In this document: positions 52,231-61,693 of the stretch, piece by piece | Layout of the letters: each line of letters begins with the position of its first letter | Position numbering within the stretch: the stretch's first letter is position 1 | From: Plantibacter sp. ME-Dv--P-122b | GTDB lineage: Bacteria > Actinomycetota > Actinomycetes > Actinomycetales > Microbacteriaceae | DNA: 64,000 nt | Assembly: GCF_030209375.1 (NCBI RefSeq) | Contig: NZ_JARVSC010000005.1 | Span: forward strand, 124,001 to 188,000 | Direction: 5' to 3' | The notes under the pieces: generated by a model | Databases searched by the model: none | What the model was told of the DNA's origin: nothing | The model's input: the letters and a program-made list of their open reading frames with translations, nothing else | Made by a program: the position numbers and the translations under genes

Positions 52231-53814
52231 TCATGTCCGGGGGCGGATCGAGACGCGCCGGGGTCTGGCGGCGAACCCGGCGAGGACCAGCGAGGCGAGT
52301 CCCATGCCACCGATGAACAGCTCGAGCTGGTGACCGAAGGCCATCGACGGCGTGACCGTGTCCGCCAGCGGCACCTCGGAGACCATCGATCCGGGGCGGA
52401 AGGCCGGGATGCTGTCGATCGTCGAGCCGTCTGGACCGATGATCTGACTGGTCCCCACGGTCGAGATGTTCACGACCGATCGTGCTGACTCGATCGCCCG
52501 GAGCCGGGCGATTGCGAGCTGCTGTTGATTCTCGTCCGTCTGCCCGAAGTCCGCGTTGTTCGTCTGGGCGAACACGATCCGTGCGCCACCCGCCACCGCG
52601 TCGCGGGTGAGCTGATCGTCGGCGATGTCGAAGCAGATGCTGATCCCTGCGAGCACGCCGTCGATGTCGAAGACGTTGTCCTTCGTACCCGGGGTGTACT
52701 CGCGTTGGATGAGGCCGATGAGGTCGGGCGCGAACGGCTCCCAGAACTTCCGGTCGGGGACGTATTCGCCGAACGGGACCGGGTGCTTCTTGTCGTAGAC
52801 GTCGCGGACGCCGTCCGAGGCGTCCCAGAGGAGTGACGAGTTGTAGTAGCGGTCGCCGCGTTGGGAGATCGCACCGACGACGAACGGTGCGTCCATGCGA
52901 CGGCTCAACGCGTCGAGGGCTGCCGCCGATTGGGGAACCCGTTGCGGGTCGAGGTCTGCGCTGCCCTCCGGCCAGACCACCACGTCGACATCCGCGTCGA
53001 GCACCTGCAGCGTCTCGTCGATCTGGGTCTGCATGACCGTGCCGGGTGCTGCGGCGTCGAAGTAGCCGGCGGGGCCGTCGCCCTGGATGGCAGCCACCCG
53101 CATGCTCCCGGTCGTCGCCGTCGGCCAGGCGGGCACGACGAGCACCGCGATGACCGCGAGGACCGCGGTCCCGACCCGGCTGACCGTCGGGAGCTCCGCG
53201 GTCGCGGCAAGCTGCAGGGCGAGTGCCACGAGCAGCACCATGAGGAACGACAGCCCCGAGAACCCGACCCAGGCGACGAGCGGTGCGAACGGGCTCTCCG
53301 ACTGGCTGAGCGCCATCCTCGCCCACGGGAATCCGCCGTACGGCCAGGTGCTCACGAGCGTCTCGCGCGCGGTCCACAGGGCGGCGACGACCGCGGCGGT
53401 CAACCAGACCCGTCCACCGATCCCGGGGAAGGCGCGCGGTACCCAGCGGTACGCCAGGGTGATGAGTACGGCTCCGAGCGCGAAGAAGATGGCCTCGAGC
53501 GTCGACAGTGCCGCCCACGGGACGGGACCCAGGTAGGCGGTCGCCCACTCGATGTGGATCAGGTAGAACGACTCCCCCGCCAGGAAGCCGACGAGGAGCG
53601 CACCGCCGACGCTGCGCCCCATGAGGGTGAGGAGGACGAGGGCGATGCCGACGAACGTGAGCGGCCAGACACCGCGGTCCGGGAAGCCGGCGTCGAGGAC
53701 CGGGCCGGCGGCGATGGCCACGACAGCCGCGAGCCAGAGCGGGAGCGGCGGACGACGGTCGACCAGCGCGTCGATCGGTCGGAGCCGGTCGCTCCGACGG
53801 TGCAGGGACCTCAC
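52231..53814 (-). CDS. lnt: Apolipoprotein N-acyltransferase Lnt
   Basis: Lnt acylates the N-terminal cysteine of lipoproteins after LspA cleavage. The 527-residue product has about eight membrane helices, most in the N-terminal 210 residues (LAAVVAIAAGPVLDAGFP; LVGFLAGESFYLIHIEW). The nitrilase domain follows, with the catalytic triad Glu (WPEGSADL), Lys (DKKHPVPFGEYVP) and Cys (GISICFDIADD). GTG 53814 overlaps the helY stop. The C-terminus is a final membrane helix and a short basic tail. Confidence 0.93.
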   Translation of the reverse strand: MRSLHRRSDRLRPIDALVDRRPPLPLWLAAVVAIAAGPVLDAGFPDRGVWPLTFVGIALVLLTLMGRSVGGALLVGFLAGESFYLIHIEWATAYLGPVPWAALSTLEAIFFALGAVLITLAYRWVPRAFPGIGGRVWLTAAVVAALWTARETLVSTWPYGGFPWARMALSQSESPFAPLVAWVGFSGLSFLMVLLVALALQLAATAELPTVSRVGTAVLAVIAVLVVPAWPTATTGSMRVAAIQGDGPAGYFDAAAPGTVMQTQIDETLQVLDADVDVVVWPEGSADLDPQRVPQSAAALDALSRRMDAPFVVGAISQRGDRYYNSSLLWDASDGVRDVYDKKHPVPFGEYVPDRKFWEPFAPDLIGLIQREYTPGTKDNVFDIDGVLAGISICFDIADDQLTRDAVAGGARIVFAQTNNADFGQTDENQQQLAIARLRAIESARSVVNISTVGTSQIIGPDGSTIDSIPAFRPGSMVSEVPLADTVTPSMAFGHQLELFIGGMGLASLVLAGFAARPRRVSIRPRT

Positions 53815-56231
53815 AGCGAGCTGTACGCGACGATGCCGCGTCGGATCGAATCCAGCGCCTCGCGCGAATGACGGCCCACCGGTCCGTCGACGACGCGGAG
53901 TTGATCGAGCAGGTCGATGGTCTGCTTGCACCACCGCACGAAGTCTCCGGCGGCGAGTTCCGCCACGATGAGCACCGTGTCGAGGTTCGCACCCTTGGCC
54001 CACTGGTGCATCGCGAGGGAGAGGCCGGTCGAGATCGGGTTGCTCCCCGGGAGGCGGTGCTCCCGTTCGCTGTCGTCGAGCCGACTCCAGAGGTCCTGCG
54101 TCCGTTCGAGCGCGGAGCGGAACGGGCCGCGGGGCAGGAAGCGCTCCGGGGTGTTCTGCTCCTCACGCCGTGGTTCGTAGACGATCGCGGCGGCCATCGC
54201 CGCGAGGGATGCGGCATCGAGGTCGTTCCACGCACCGGTGCGCAGGCATTCCGCCACGAGGAGGTCCCGCTCTCCGTAGATGCGCTTCAAGGTGCGTCCT
54301 GGAGCCGCGACGACGACCGCCCCGTGCTCGTCGCGTGCCAGGTACTCGTACTCGAGCAGGACGTCCACGACCCGGTCGAACACGCGCGCGACCGCTCCGG
54401 TCCGCGTCTGGATCTGCTGCCGCAGCTGGTCGGTCTGCTTCTTCAGCTTGAACCATCGTTCCGCCCAACGAGCGTGGTCCTCGCGGTGCGGGCAGACGTG
54501 GCAGGCGTGGGCCCGCATCCGCTTGCGGAGTTCGGCGAGCTTGCGTTGGCGACGGTCCTTCGACGCGCGCGAACCGTTCGGTTCGCCCTTGCGTTCGAGG
54601 TCCGTGAGTTCACGCCGGATGCCGGCGTACTCGATGAAGTTCCCGAGGTGGCACGACATGGACTTCTCGTAGCCGGCGAGCGATGACTCCTGCTCGCGCA
54701 CTTTCCGAGCGATCCCGACGACGGCCCGGTCGGCCTGGAACTGTGCGAACGACGACTCGAGGATCTGACGCGTGCGTTGACGGCCGAACTGGTCGATCAG
54801 GTTGACCGCCATGTTGTAGGTCGGGCGGAAGCTGGAGTTGAGCGGGTAGGTGCGACGGGAGGCGAGTGAGGCGACGGACTGGGGGTGCAGCCCCTCGGTC
54901 CACTGGATCACGGCGTGGCCCTCGACGTCGATGCCGCGGCGTCCGGCCCGCCCGGTGATCTGGGTGTACTCCCCCGGGGTGATCGGGACTCGTGCCTCTC
55001 CGTTGAACTTCTCGAGCTTCTCGAGGACGACCGTCCTGGCCGGCATGTTGATGCCGAGCGCGAGGGTCTCGGTCGCGAAGACGACCTTCACGAGCTTCCG
55101 CCGGAAGAGCTCTTCGACGACCTCCTTGAACGCCGGAAGCAGACCGGCGTGGTGAGCGGCGACGCCACGCTCCAGGCCGTCGAGCCACTCCCAGTAGCCC
55201 AGGACGGCGAGGTCCTCGTCGAGCAGGGTCCGGCAGTGCTCGTCGACGATCTGGCGGATCTCGTCGCGTTCGTGCGCCTCGGTCAGCCTGATGCCCGAGC
55301 GCAGGACCTGCTTGACCGCCTGATCGCACCCGACGCGGCTGAACACGAAGAAGATGGCCGGGAGCAGGTGGTGGTCGTCGAGCATCTGGACGAAATGGCC
55401 GCGGTCGAGTTTCTCCGCGCGGTGCGGGGCTCGCCGCTGGTTGTAGCGGCTGATGTCCTTGTATTGACGGCTGTTCGGCGCACGGCCGCCGAACTGGGCC
55501 ATCCGGACGAGCTCCGGATTGACCTGGTGGGTGTCGGCGAGGCTCGGCGCGGCGAACAGGTCGATGAGTTTGTTCCGCATCAGCACGTGCTGGGTGAGGG
55601 GCACTGGGCGCTCTTCGGACACGATCACGGCTGTGTCGCCGCGGACGGCCTGCAGCCAGTCACCGAACTCCTCGGCGTTCGACACGGTCGCGCTCAGCGA
55701 CACCATCCGGACGGCCTGCGGGAGGTGGATGATGACCTCCTCCCACACCGCACCGCGGAACCGGTCCGCCAGATAGTGCACCTCGTCCATGATGACGAAG
55801 GCGAGATCGATCAGGGCGTCGGAGTCCGCGTACAGCATGTTGCGGAGGACCTCGGTCGTCATGACGACGATGCGGGCGTTGCCGTTCACGTTCGTGTCGC
55901 CCGTGAGCAGGCCGACGTGCTCGGACCCGTACTCAGCGGTGAGCTCCTGGAACTTCTGGTTGCTGAGCGCCTTCATCGGCGTGGTGTAGAAGACCTTGCC
56001 GCGGTCGCCGTGCATGGCGAGGGCGATCGCGAACTCGGCGACGATGGTCTTGCCGGCCCCCGTCGGTGCGGCGACGAGAACGCTGCTGCCGTTCTCGATC
56101 CGCTCGCACGCCTCGAGTTGGAACGCGTCGAGGTCGAAACGTTGCCTCGCGCGGAACTCCTGAAGCCTCGGTGTCGCGTTCCGGACCGCTGCTGCCCGAT
56201 ACCGCTCGGCAGGCGACGCGGTGTCGCTCAT
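53811..56231 (-). CDS. helY: Ski2-like DEAD/DEAH-box helicase HelY
   Basis: This is a superfamily 2 helicase of the actinobacterial HelY group, related to Ski2/Mtr4 and probably acting on RNA. The 806-residue product has motif I VAAPTGAGKTIVAEF, Ia TTPMKALSNQKF, II VIMDEVHYLADR, III SLSATVSN, and the C-terminal RecA domain with FATETLALGINMPART and TQITGRAGRRGIDVEG. A region with CHVCPHREDH (paired cysteines) follows, then the DSHCT domain. ATG 56231 overlaps tatC. The neighbourhood pafB-pafC-tatA-tatC-helY is the same as in mycobacteria. Confidence 0.94.
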   Translation of the reverse strand: MSDTASPAERYRAAAVRNATPRLQEFRARQRFDLDAFQLEACERIENGSSVLVAAPTGAGKTIVAEFAIALAMHGDRGKVFYTTPMKALSNQKFQELTAEYGSEHVGLLTGDTNVNGNARIVVMTTEVLRNMLYADSDALIDLAFVIMDEVHYLADRFRGAVWEEVIIHLPQAVRMVSLSATVSNAEEFGDWLQAVRGDTAVIVSEERPVPLTQHVLMRNKLIDLFAAPSLADTHQVNPELVRMAQFGGRAPNSRQYKDISRYNQRRAPHRAEKLDRGHFVQMLDDHHLLPAIFFVFSRVGCDQAVKQVLRSGIRLTEAHERDEIRQIVDEHCRTLLDEDLAVLGYWEWLDGLERGVAAHHAGLLPAFKEVVEELFRRKLVKVVFATETLALGINMPARTVVLEKLEKFNGEARVPITPGEYTQITGRAGRRGIDVEGHAVIQWTEGLHPQSVASLASRRTYPLNSSFRPTYNMAVNLIDQFGRQRTRQILESSFAQFQADRAVVGIARKVREQESSLAGYEKSMSCHLGNFIEYAGIRRELTDLERKGEPNGSRASKDRRQRKLAELRKRMRAHACHVCPHREDHARWAERWFKLKKQTDQLRQQIQTRTGAVARVFDRVVDVLLEYEYLARDEHGAVVVAAPGRTLKRIYGERDLLVAECLRTGAWNDLDAASLAAMAAAIVYEPRREEQNTPERFLPRGPFRSALERTQDLWSRLDDSEREHRLPGSNPISTGLSLAMHQWAKGANLDTVLIVAELAAGDFVRWCKQTIDLLDQLRVVDGPVGRHSREALDSIRRGIVAYSSL

Positions 56232-57037
56232 GCGAGCCCCGCGCTACCGAGTTCGGCGTCGATGCGTCGCTGCCGCTTGGCCGCACTGCGGTCGTGCAGG
56301 ACGGCGACACCGTAGGCCGCGAAGTACAACAGGACCATCGGGATCGCCAGGACGAACATCGACACGATGTCGGCGGCGGGCGTGGCGATGGCCGTGAAGA
56401 GCACGATGACGAGGATCGCGACCCGCCACGCCTTGATGATCGCCGCTGCGGAGAGCACGCCGACGAAGTTCAACAGCACGAGGAACACGGGCAGGACGAA
56501 GGCGACACCGACCGCGAGCACCAGTTTGAGGACGAAGTCGTAATAGGTGGTGGCGTCGAGGAAGTTGGCCGCAGCCGTCGGGGTGAAGCCGAGCATGAGC
56601 TCGACGATGTGCGGCAACACGAACCAACCCGCGTAGCAGCCCGCGAGGAACAGCGGCACGGCGGTCGCGAAGAACCCGATCGCGTACTTCAGTTCCTTGC
56701 GCGTCAGGCCGGGCACGAGGAACGCCCAGATCTGGTAGAGCCACACCGGGCTGGACAGGACGACGCCGGCGGTGAGGGCGATCTTCATCCGCAGGTCGAA
56801 CGCGCTCGTGACGTTGGTGAAGTTCAGGAACGCCTGCCCGCGATCGTCGGCGATGACGAGGATGGGAGCGCTCATCGCCTCGATGATCCATTCGGAGGCG
56901 ATGAAGCCCGCGACCATACCGACGATGATGCCGATGGCGGAGTAGAACAACCGCTTCCGCAACTCGACGAGGTGCTCGCCGAGGGACATCCGCCCTTCGC
57001 GGTTCTGCTTCTTGGTGCGCTTCTCGGTCAGGGCCAC
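56228..57037 (-). CDS. tatC: Twin-arginine translocase subunit TatC
   Basis: TatC recognises twin-arginine signal peptides of folded proteins such as the Rieske subunit. The 269-residue product has six membrane helices and the family blocks MSLGEHLVELRKRLFYSAIG (conserved N-terminal Glu), SPVWLYQIWAFLVPGLTRKE followed by LKY, and FTAIATPAADIVSMFVLAIP. It starts at GTG 57037. TatA is encoded 91 bp upstream in mRNA order; no TatB gene is in view. Confidence 0.96.
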   Translation of the reverse strand: MALTEKRTKKQNREGRMSLGEHLVELRKRLFYSAIGIIVGMVAGFIASEWIIEAMSAPILVIADDRGQAFLNFTNVTSAFDLRMKIALTAGVVLSSPVWLYQIWAFLVPGLTRKELKYAIGFFATAVPLFLAGCYAGWFVLPHIVELMLGFTPTAAANFLDATTYYDFVLKLVLAVGVAFVLPVFLVLLNFVGVLSAAAIIKAWRVAILVIVLFTAIATPAADIVSMFVLAIPMVLLYFAAYGVAVLHDRSAAKRQRRIDAELGSAGLA

Positions 57038-57127
57038 GGCGACATCGTCCGTTCCTGAGCAGCGTGTTCGAGGCGCACTCGTCGGGGGCCAGGTGCTGGC
57101 GTCATCGGGCTCGGGTGGTCCTCAGGG

Positions 57128-57397
57128 TTACGGCTTGACCGGCGGGTCGGTCGGCTTCTGCGGGGCCGTCGCGGCCGGAGTCTGGTCGGCTGGTGCCGCA
57201 CTCGCGGGCGGAACCGTGCCCGTCGCGTCGGTCGAGGCAGGCTCGTCGTCGCGCATGCTCTTGACCTCGCTCTTGAAGATCCGCATCGACTGACCGACGC
57301 TGCGGGCGAGACCCGGGAGCTTCGGTGCTCCGAACAGCAGCAGGACGATGAGGAGGATGATGACGAGGTGCCACCCGGTGAATGCGTTGCCGAACAT
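57128..57397 (-). CDS. tatA: Sec-independent translocase subunit TatA
   Basis: TatA forms the translocation channel recruited by TatC. The 89-residue product has one membrane helix ([20 protein letters not shown]), the amphipathic helix [20 protein letters not shown] and a Pro/Ala/Asp-rich tail. The FG motif between the helices is present. I chose ATG 57397; the longer frame upstream has an Arg-rich translation and no added domain. Confidence 0.93.
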   Translation of the reverse strand: MFGNAFTGWHLVIILLIVLLLFGAPKLPGLARSVGQSMRIFKSEVKSMRDDEPASTDATGTVPPASAAPADQTPAATAPQKPTDPPVKP

Positions 57398-57478
57398 AGT
57401 CTTCGTTCCTGATCTTCGAGGTCGAGGTCCACTCACTCTACCCTGCATCTCCCGCTCGACCGCCTGGAGTCTCGCGAG

Positions 57479-58489
57479 TCAGCTCCCCGATGTCGTGCGG
57501 TACTGGGCGAGACCGGCGGCCGCCCAATCGGCGACCGCGTCGCGCGCGTCCGCCGGGCCGAGCACGGTGATGAGCCCGGGGTGCGCGGCGACCAGTCGTT
57601 TGAGGCCGTGATGGTGCGCGAGGCGCAGGGTCGCCGTCACCTCGGCATCGGTGTCCTCGCGAGCTGCGGAGCCGCCTGGCGCGCTGTCGACGGCGACCAC
57701 GTAGTCGTCGATGAGCGGGAGGACCGAGCGTCGGACGAGCACGGTGACGCTGCGGTCGGAGTCGCTCGGCTCGAACAACGCGGTCGGGACGACGACGTCC
57801 GCTTCGCGGAACACGACCTCGGCGTCGGTCTCCCGCAGCTCGGTCATCCGATCGAGACGGAAGCGACGCGTCGCCTCGCGCAGGTGGCACCACCCGTAGA
57901 GGTACCAGTCCTGGTCCTGGGACTCGAGACGCAGCGGGTCCACCAGCCTCGCCTCGGTCGCCCCGCTCGCGTCGACGTAGTCGAACGCGACGCTGTGGCC
58001 GGCGGCCAGAGCCGACCGGATGATGCCGACCGCGTGCGCGGAGTAGGACTCGGTGACCGCGAGCTGGCCCGGTGCCGACGACGCACCACGGGCGAGTTTC
58101 GCCATCACGCCGCCGATGACGTCGCTGTCGACGAATTCGGGAAGGCGCTGCAGGGACTGTAGGCCGGCGATGAGGGCGGAGGCCTCGCGGGCCGAGAAGC
58201 GAGGACTGTCGTCGAGGGCGACCCGGTGGGTGAGGACGATCTCGTCGTCCTCCTCGAAGCTGCCCCAGTCGATGTCGAAGAGGTCGCCGGCGAGGTACTG
58301 CCGGGTGTCGCCCGGCACGCCGGACACCGTCAACAGCTCGACCGCTTCACGGATCTGGCGCGGCGACAGGCCGAAGTGCCGCGCGGCCTCGTCGACCGTG
58401 ACCCGCTCGCGGTCGATGAGGTAGGGCACGAGGGAAAGGAGGAAGATCAGCTTGTCCTGGGCGCGGGGCGCCGCCGGTCGCTTAGCCAC
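57479..58489 (-). CDS. pafC: WYL-domain DNA-damage regulator PafC
   Basis: PafC forms a heterodimer with PafB that activates the LexA/RecA-independent DNA-damage response in actinobacteria. The 336-residue product has an N-terminal winged helix-turn-helix (KLIFLLSLVPYLIDRERVTV, ARHFGLSPRQIREAV). The WYL domain follows (QDWYLYGWCHLREATRRFRL) and then a C-terminal extension domain. GTG 58489 follows GAGGAG and lies eight bases inside pafB, so the two subunits are translationally coupled. Confidence 0.92.
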   Translation of the reverse strand: MAKRPAAPRAQDKLIFLLSLVPYLIDRERVTVDEAARHFGLSPRQIREAVELLTVSGVPGDTRQYLAGDLFDIDWGSFEEDDEIVLTHRVALDDSPRFSAREASALIAGLQSLQRLPEFVDSDVIGGVMAKLARGASSAPGQLAVTESYSAHAVGIIRSALAAGHSVAFDYVDASGATEARLVDPLRLESQDQDWYLYGWCHLREATRRFRLDRMTELRETDAEVVFREADVVVPTALFEPSDSDRSVTVLVRRSVLPLIDDYVVAVDSAPGGSAAREDTDAEVTATLRLAHHHGLKRLVAAHPGLITVLGPADARDAVADWAAAGLAQYRTTSGS

Positions 58490-59522
58490 GAGCGGTCTCC
58501 TCGGGGTGGGGTGCGTCGTCGGTCGCGCGGTGGCGGGCGACGACCAGCTCGAGTCTGGACGCCACGGCCTCGATGAGCGCCGGAGGGTCGAGGACGACGA
58601 CCTCGGGGCCGAACCCGGCGAGCTCGTCGGCGAGTATGTGGTGGTCGAGGTACGGGATGGTGAGTTCCGTGCGCTCGGTGTCGCTGACGCCGTAGCGGTT
58701 GCCGAGGCGGGCTGCGGCGTCGGTCCCGGGCCGCACACGGACGAGGGCGCGCTGCGACGAGGACACACGGCGCAGGCCGTCGATCGCATCGGCGGCGTGG
58801 TCGCGGTCGTCGGCGGGGAACGACTCCCCCGTCGGCTTGACCGGACCGACGATCCGCGACAGGAGGAACGTCCGGGGTTCGTCCACCGTCCGGTCGGTGG
58901 CGTAGAGGTGCCAACGACCTTCGTGCTGGACGAGCGCCAGCGGCGCGACGGTGCGGACGCGTGGCCGCGCCTCGCCGGGCTTCAAGTAGGGGAAGGCGAC
59001 CACGGACCGACGTTCGAGCGCCGCGTCGAGCGGTTCGAACGAGGCCTCCCGGGTGCGGAGTCGCGGCGCGTATCCGATGATCGGTTCGTCGGGCTCGATG
59101 CCGAGCGACCGCAACTTCGTCATCGCGCGCTGCGACTGGCCGGAGAGCGACCCCTCGCGCCAGACGGTGGCGGCGAGCGACAGCAGCGACAGCTCCGCCG
59201 GGGTGAACCGGACGTCGGTGGGGAGTTCGTAGGCGCCCTTCGGGATCCGATAGCGCATCGACTGGTTGTTGCCGGGTTCCCCCGGCTGCTCGATCGTCTC
59301 GAGCGGGACGCCGAGTTCGCGGATGTTGTCCTTGTCGCGCTCGAACTGTCGCTCGAGGCTGGCGTTGCCGCCGCCACTCGAATACTGCTGGCGGTACCCC
59401 TGGACGGTCGACAGGATCTCGTTCTTCGTCAGGCCGGTCTGCGTGGCGAGGAGGGCGAGCACGAGGCTGAAGAGTCGCTCCTCCACCGGGACCGGCTTCG
59501 GGGACTCGCGGGCTGAGGACAC
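58482..59522 (-). CDS. pafB: WYL-domain DNA-damage regulator PafB
   Basis: PafB is the partner of PafC. The 346-residue product begins with a winged helix-turn-helix (EERLFSLVLALLATQTGLTK, SLERQFERDKDNIRELGV), then a WYL domain (EGRWHLYATDRTVDEPRTFL) and the C-terminal extension. In mycobacteria the PafBC complex induces repair genes after fluoroquinolone or mitomycin damage. The GTG start has TAGACT six bases upstream and no Shine-Dalgarno, so the mRNA is probably leaderless. The pupylation gene pafA, adjacent in mycobacteria, is not present here. Confidence 0.92.
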   Translation of the reverse strand: MSSARESPKPVPVEERLFSLVLALLATQTGLTKNEILSTVQGYRQQYSSGGGNASLERQFERDKDNIRELGVPLETIEQPGEPGNNQSMRYRIPKGAYELPTDVRFTPAELSLLSLAATVWREGSLSGQSQRAMTKLRSLGIEPDEPIIGYAPRLRTREASFEPLDAALERRSVVAFPYLKPGEARPRVRTVAPLALVQHEGRWHLYATDRTVDEPRTFLLSRIVGPVKPTGESFPADDRDHAADAIDGLRRVSSSQRALVRVRPGTDAAARLGNRYGVSDTERTELTIPYLDHHILADELAGFGPEVVVLDPPALIEAVASRLELVVARHRATDDAPHPEETARG

Positions 59523-59528
59523 CGGTCC

Positions 59529-59534
59529 AGTCTA
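59529..59534 (-). promoter_or_regulatory. Leaderless promoter -10 of the pafBC-tat operon
   Basis: On the - strand TAGACT is followed by six bases and then GTG 59522. It sits directly behind the FKBP terminator hairpin, so a new transcription unit starts here. Confidence 0.5.
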
Positions 59535-59540
59535 CCGACG

Positions 59541-59585
59541 GACGGCCCGTCCCCCACCCGCGACGCGGGCGTGGGACGGGCCGTC
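59541..59585 (-). terminator. Terminator of the FKBP gene
   Basis: A 13-bp outer stem (GACGGCCCGTCCC and its complement) encloses further GC pairs. It lies 15 bp beyond the FKBP stop codon and immediately before the pafB promoter. Confidence 0.75.
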
Positions 59586-59600
59586 TCCAACGCGTGTCGG

Positions 59601-60557
59601 TTACTGCGTCGCGTGCTGGGTGCCGAGCACGTCGATGACGAACACGAGCGTCGCGCCGGCCGGGACGCTACCCGAGCCCTGCTCGCCGTAGCCGTCCTTC
59701 GGTGCCACCACGAGGACGATCTGTGACCCGACCTGCTGACCGACGACCGCGTCGTTGAAGGCCTTGATCATCTGACCGCCGTCGGCCTGGAAGACGAGGG
59801 GCTGGCCCTTCTCCCAACTGCTGTCGAAGACGCTCTTCTGATCCCACAGCACACCGGTGTAGTTGACGATGACCTGGTCGCCGGCCTTGACGGTGGCGCC
59901 GTCGCCGGCACGGGACAGGGTGTGCTTGGTCTCGGTCGGGGCGGGGGCAGCCGGGATGGTGATGCCCGGCTGGCCGCTCGGAGCGGTGACGACCGAGGGG
60001 AACCCCGACGGGATCGGGCGCTCGGCGCCGTCGGCCTTGGCCAGCGCGGCACCCTGGATGTCGGCGACGAGGATGATCGCGTCGTCCTTCTTGATGCCGT
60101 TCGCCTCGCTGCCACCGCTCGGACCGAAGGCGTCCTCGGGCGAGATCGCGGCGACGACTCGGGATCCGACCGTCGTGCAGGCGAACGTCTTCGCGAAGCC
60201 GGGGAGGCTTCCGGACAGGGCGATGAGGGTGCTCGCGGGCCCGTTGAAGTCCGTCTGCTGCAGGACGTCGCCCGTGCGTCCGTTGAGGAGCATCAGGTTG
60301 AGGTTGACGGTGCCGTCGGCCGAGACCTGCTGACCGTCGCCCTGGATGACGACCTGGCGCTCCGTCGTCTTCGTGTACAGCGGCTTCGGGAGCTCGACCT
60401 TCGGGGTGGCCCCGAAGTCACCCGACACGCTGATGAGCTTCGTCGCGTCACCGGCGGACGCCGCGGTGTCGCAGGAGGCCGAGCCCGGCGCGGTGCACCC
60501 GGTGAGGGAGACGAGCAGGAGGCCTGCTGCGGCGATGAGAGCTGGTGCAGTGCGCAC
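59601..60557 (-). CDS. FKBP-type peptidyl-prolyl isomerase lipoprotein (tandem FKBP-like domains)
   Basis: This is a secreted, lipid-anchored prolyl isomerase. The 318-residue product starts with a lipoprotein signal (APALIAAAGLLLVSLTGC). A first FKBP-like domain that looks degenerate follows (about residues 60-180, LNLMLLNGRTGDVLQ; FAKTFACTTVGSRVVAAISP). After a Pro-rich linker comes a standard FKBP domain (about residues 228-318, VIVNYTGVLWDQKSVFDSSW, MIKAFNDAVVGQQVGSQIVL). GTG 60557 follows CGAGGA. It probably aids folding of exported proteins. Confidence 0.9.
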   Translation of the reverse strand: MRTAPALIAAAGLLLVSLTGCTAPGSASCDTAASAGDATKLISVSGDFGATPKVELPKPLYTKTTERQVVIQGDGQQVSADGTVNLNLMLLNGRTGDVLQQTDFNGPASTLIALSGSLPGFAKTFACTTVGSRVVAAISPEDAFGPSGGSEANGIKKDDAIILVADIQGAALAKADGAERPIPSGFPSVVTAPSGQPGITIPAAPAPTETKHTLSRAGDGATVKAGDQVIVNYTGVLWDQKSVFDSSWEKGQPLVFQADGGQMIKAFNDAVVGQQVGSQIVLVVAPKDGYGEQGSGSVPAGATLVFVIDVLGTQHATQ

Positions 60558-60628
60558 GGATCCTCGTTTCGGTGGTACGGGTGGGACGGCAGGTCGCCGT
60601 CGCACAGTTTAGTCGACGCGAACCGGGG

Positions 60629-61693
60629 TCAACGATCGTCGCCGAGCGGCGGCTCAGCGGCGGACGGTTCGATCGACCCGTCGGCCCCCGCGCTGTCGCC
60701 GTCGAGGCCCCGCGCACGGGAGAGGTCGGCGCTCGCCCCGGCGCTCCTGGCGCGCTTCCGCAAGATCTTCGCGCTCGCGGAGCGTTCCCCGAGGGCGCCC
60801 GGCGTCCACAGCTCGACGTCCTCAGCGCTGAAGTCGCTCTTCGAGGCGCGTCGCTTGAGCTCGGGCAGGACCGTGCCGGGCGCGAGCTTCCGAGCGGTGA
60901 TGAGGAAGCCCGTGTGCCCGATCATCCGGTGGTCCGGTCGCACGGCGAGCCCCTCGACGTGCCACCCGCGCATCATCGTCTCGTTCGACTGCGGGTTCGT
61001 GAAGCCGCCCGTCCCTCGGATCGCCTCGGCGACCCGGGACAGCTGGGTGACGGTGGCGACATAGCAGAGGATCACGCCGCCGGGCTTCAGCGCCTCCCAG
61101 GCGACGTCGAGGCACTCCCACGGTGCGAGCATGTCGAGCACAACGCGGTCGACGGATTCGGCGGGCATCGTGTCGGGCAGGGTCTCCTGGAGGTCGCCGA
61201 CCGTGACCGACCAGTTCTGCGGGTCGTAGCCGAAGAAGGTCGCGACGTTGCCTCGCGCGACGTCGGCGAACTCGTCCCGACGCTCGAAGGAGGCCAACCT
61301 GCCCGACGGTCCGATGGCCCGGAGGAGCCAGAGGGAGAGCGCGCCGGAACCGACACCGGCCTCGACGACCGTCGCGCCGGGGAAGATGTCCGCCTGGCCG
61401 ATGATCTCAGCCGCGTCCTTCGGGTAGATGATGGCGGCGCCGCGAGGCATCGACATCACGAAGTCGACCAGCAGCGGCCGCAGCGCGAGGTGCTCGATGC
61501 CCTCGGTGTTGGCGACGACGCTGCCGTCCGGCAGGCCGATGATCGTGGTGTGCTCGATCATCCCGCGGTGCGTGTGGAAGACCTTGCCGGCCTCCAGCGT
61601 GATGGTGTTCTTCCGCCCCTTCGGTCCGGTCAGCTGCACGCGGTCGCCCTCGCGGAAGGGGCCGCTGTTCGCCGGCTGGTGGTTCGCGCTCAT
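60629..61693 (-). CDS. trmI: tRNA (adenine-58-N1)-methyltransferase TrmI
   Basis: TrmI methylates N1 of A58 in the T-loop of tRNAs using S-adenosylmethionine. The 354-residue product has an N-terminal beta-rich domain (FREGDRVQLTGPKGRKNTIT, VFHTHRGMIEH). The methyltransferase fold follows, with VVEAGVGSGALSLWLLRAIG (SAM motif I) and RVVLDMLAPWECL. A charged C-terminal tail of about 60 residues is specific to this group. ATG 61693 overlaps the stop of the HAD gene. The tail beyond residue 300 resembles mycobacterial Rv2118c less closely. Confidence 0.93.
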   Translation of the reverse strand: MSANHQPANSGPFREGDRVQLTGPKGRKNTITLEAGKVFHTHRGMIEHTTIIGLPDGSVVANTEGIEHLALRPLLVDFVMSMPRGAAIIYPKDAAEIIGQADIFPGATVVEAGVGSGALSLWLLRAIGPSGRLASFERRDEFADVARGNVATFFGYDPQNWSVTVGDLQETLPDTMPAESVDRVVLDMLAPWECLDVAWEALKPGGVILCYVATVTQLSRVAEAIRGTGGFTNPQSNETMMRGWHVEGLAVRPDHRMIGHTGFLITARKLAPGTVLPELKRRASKSDFSAEDVELWTPGALGERSASAKILRKRARSAGASADLSRARGLDGDSAGADGSIEPSAAEPPLGDDR

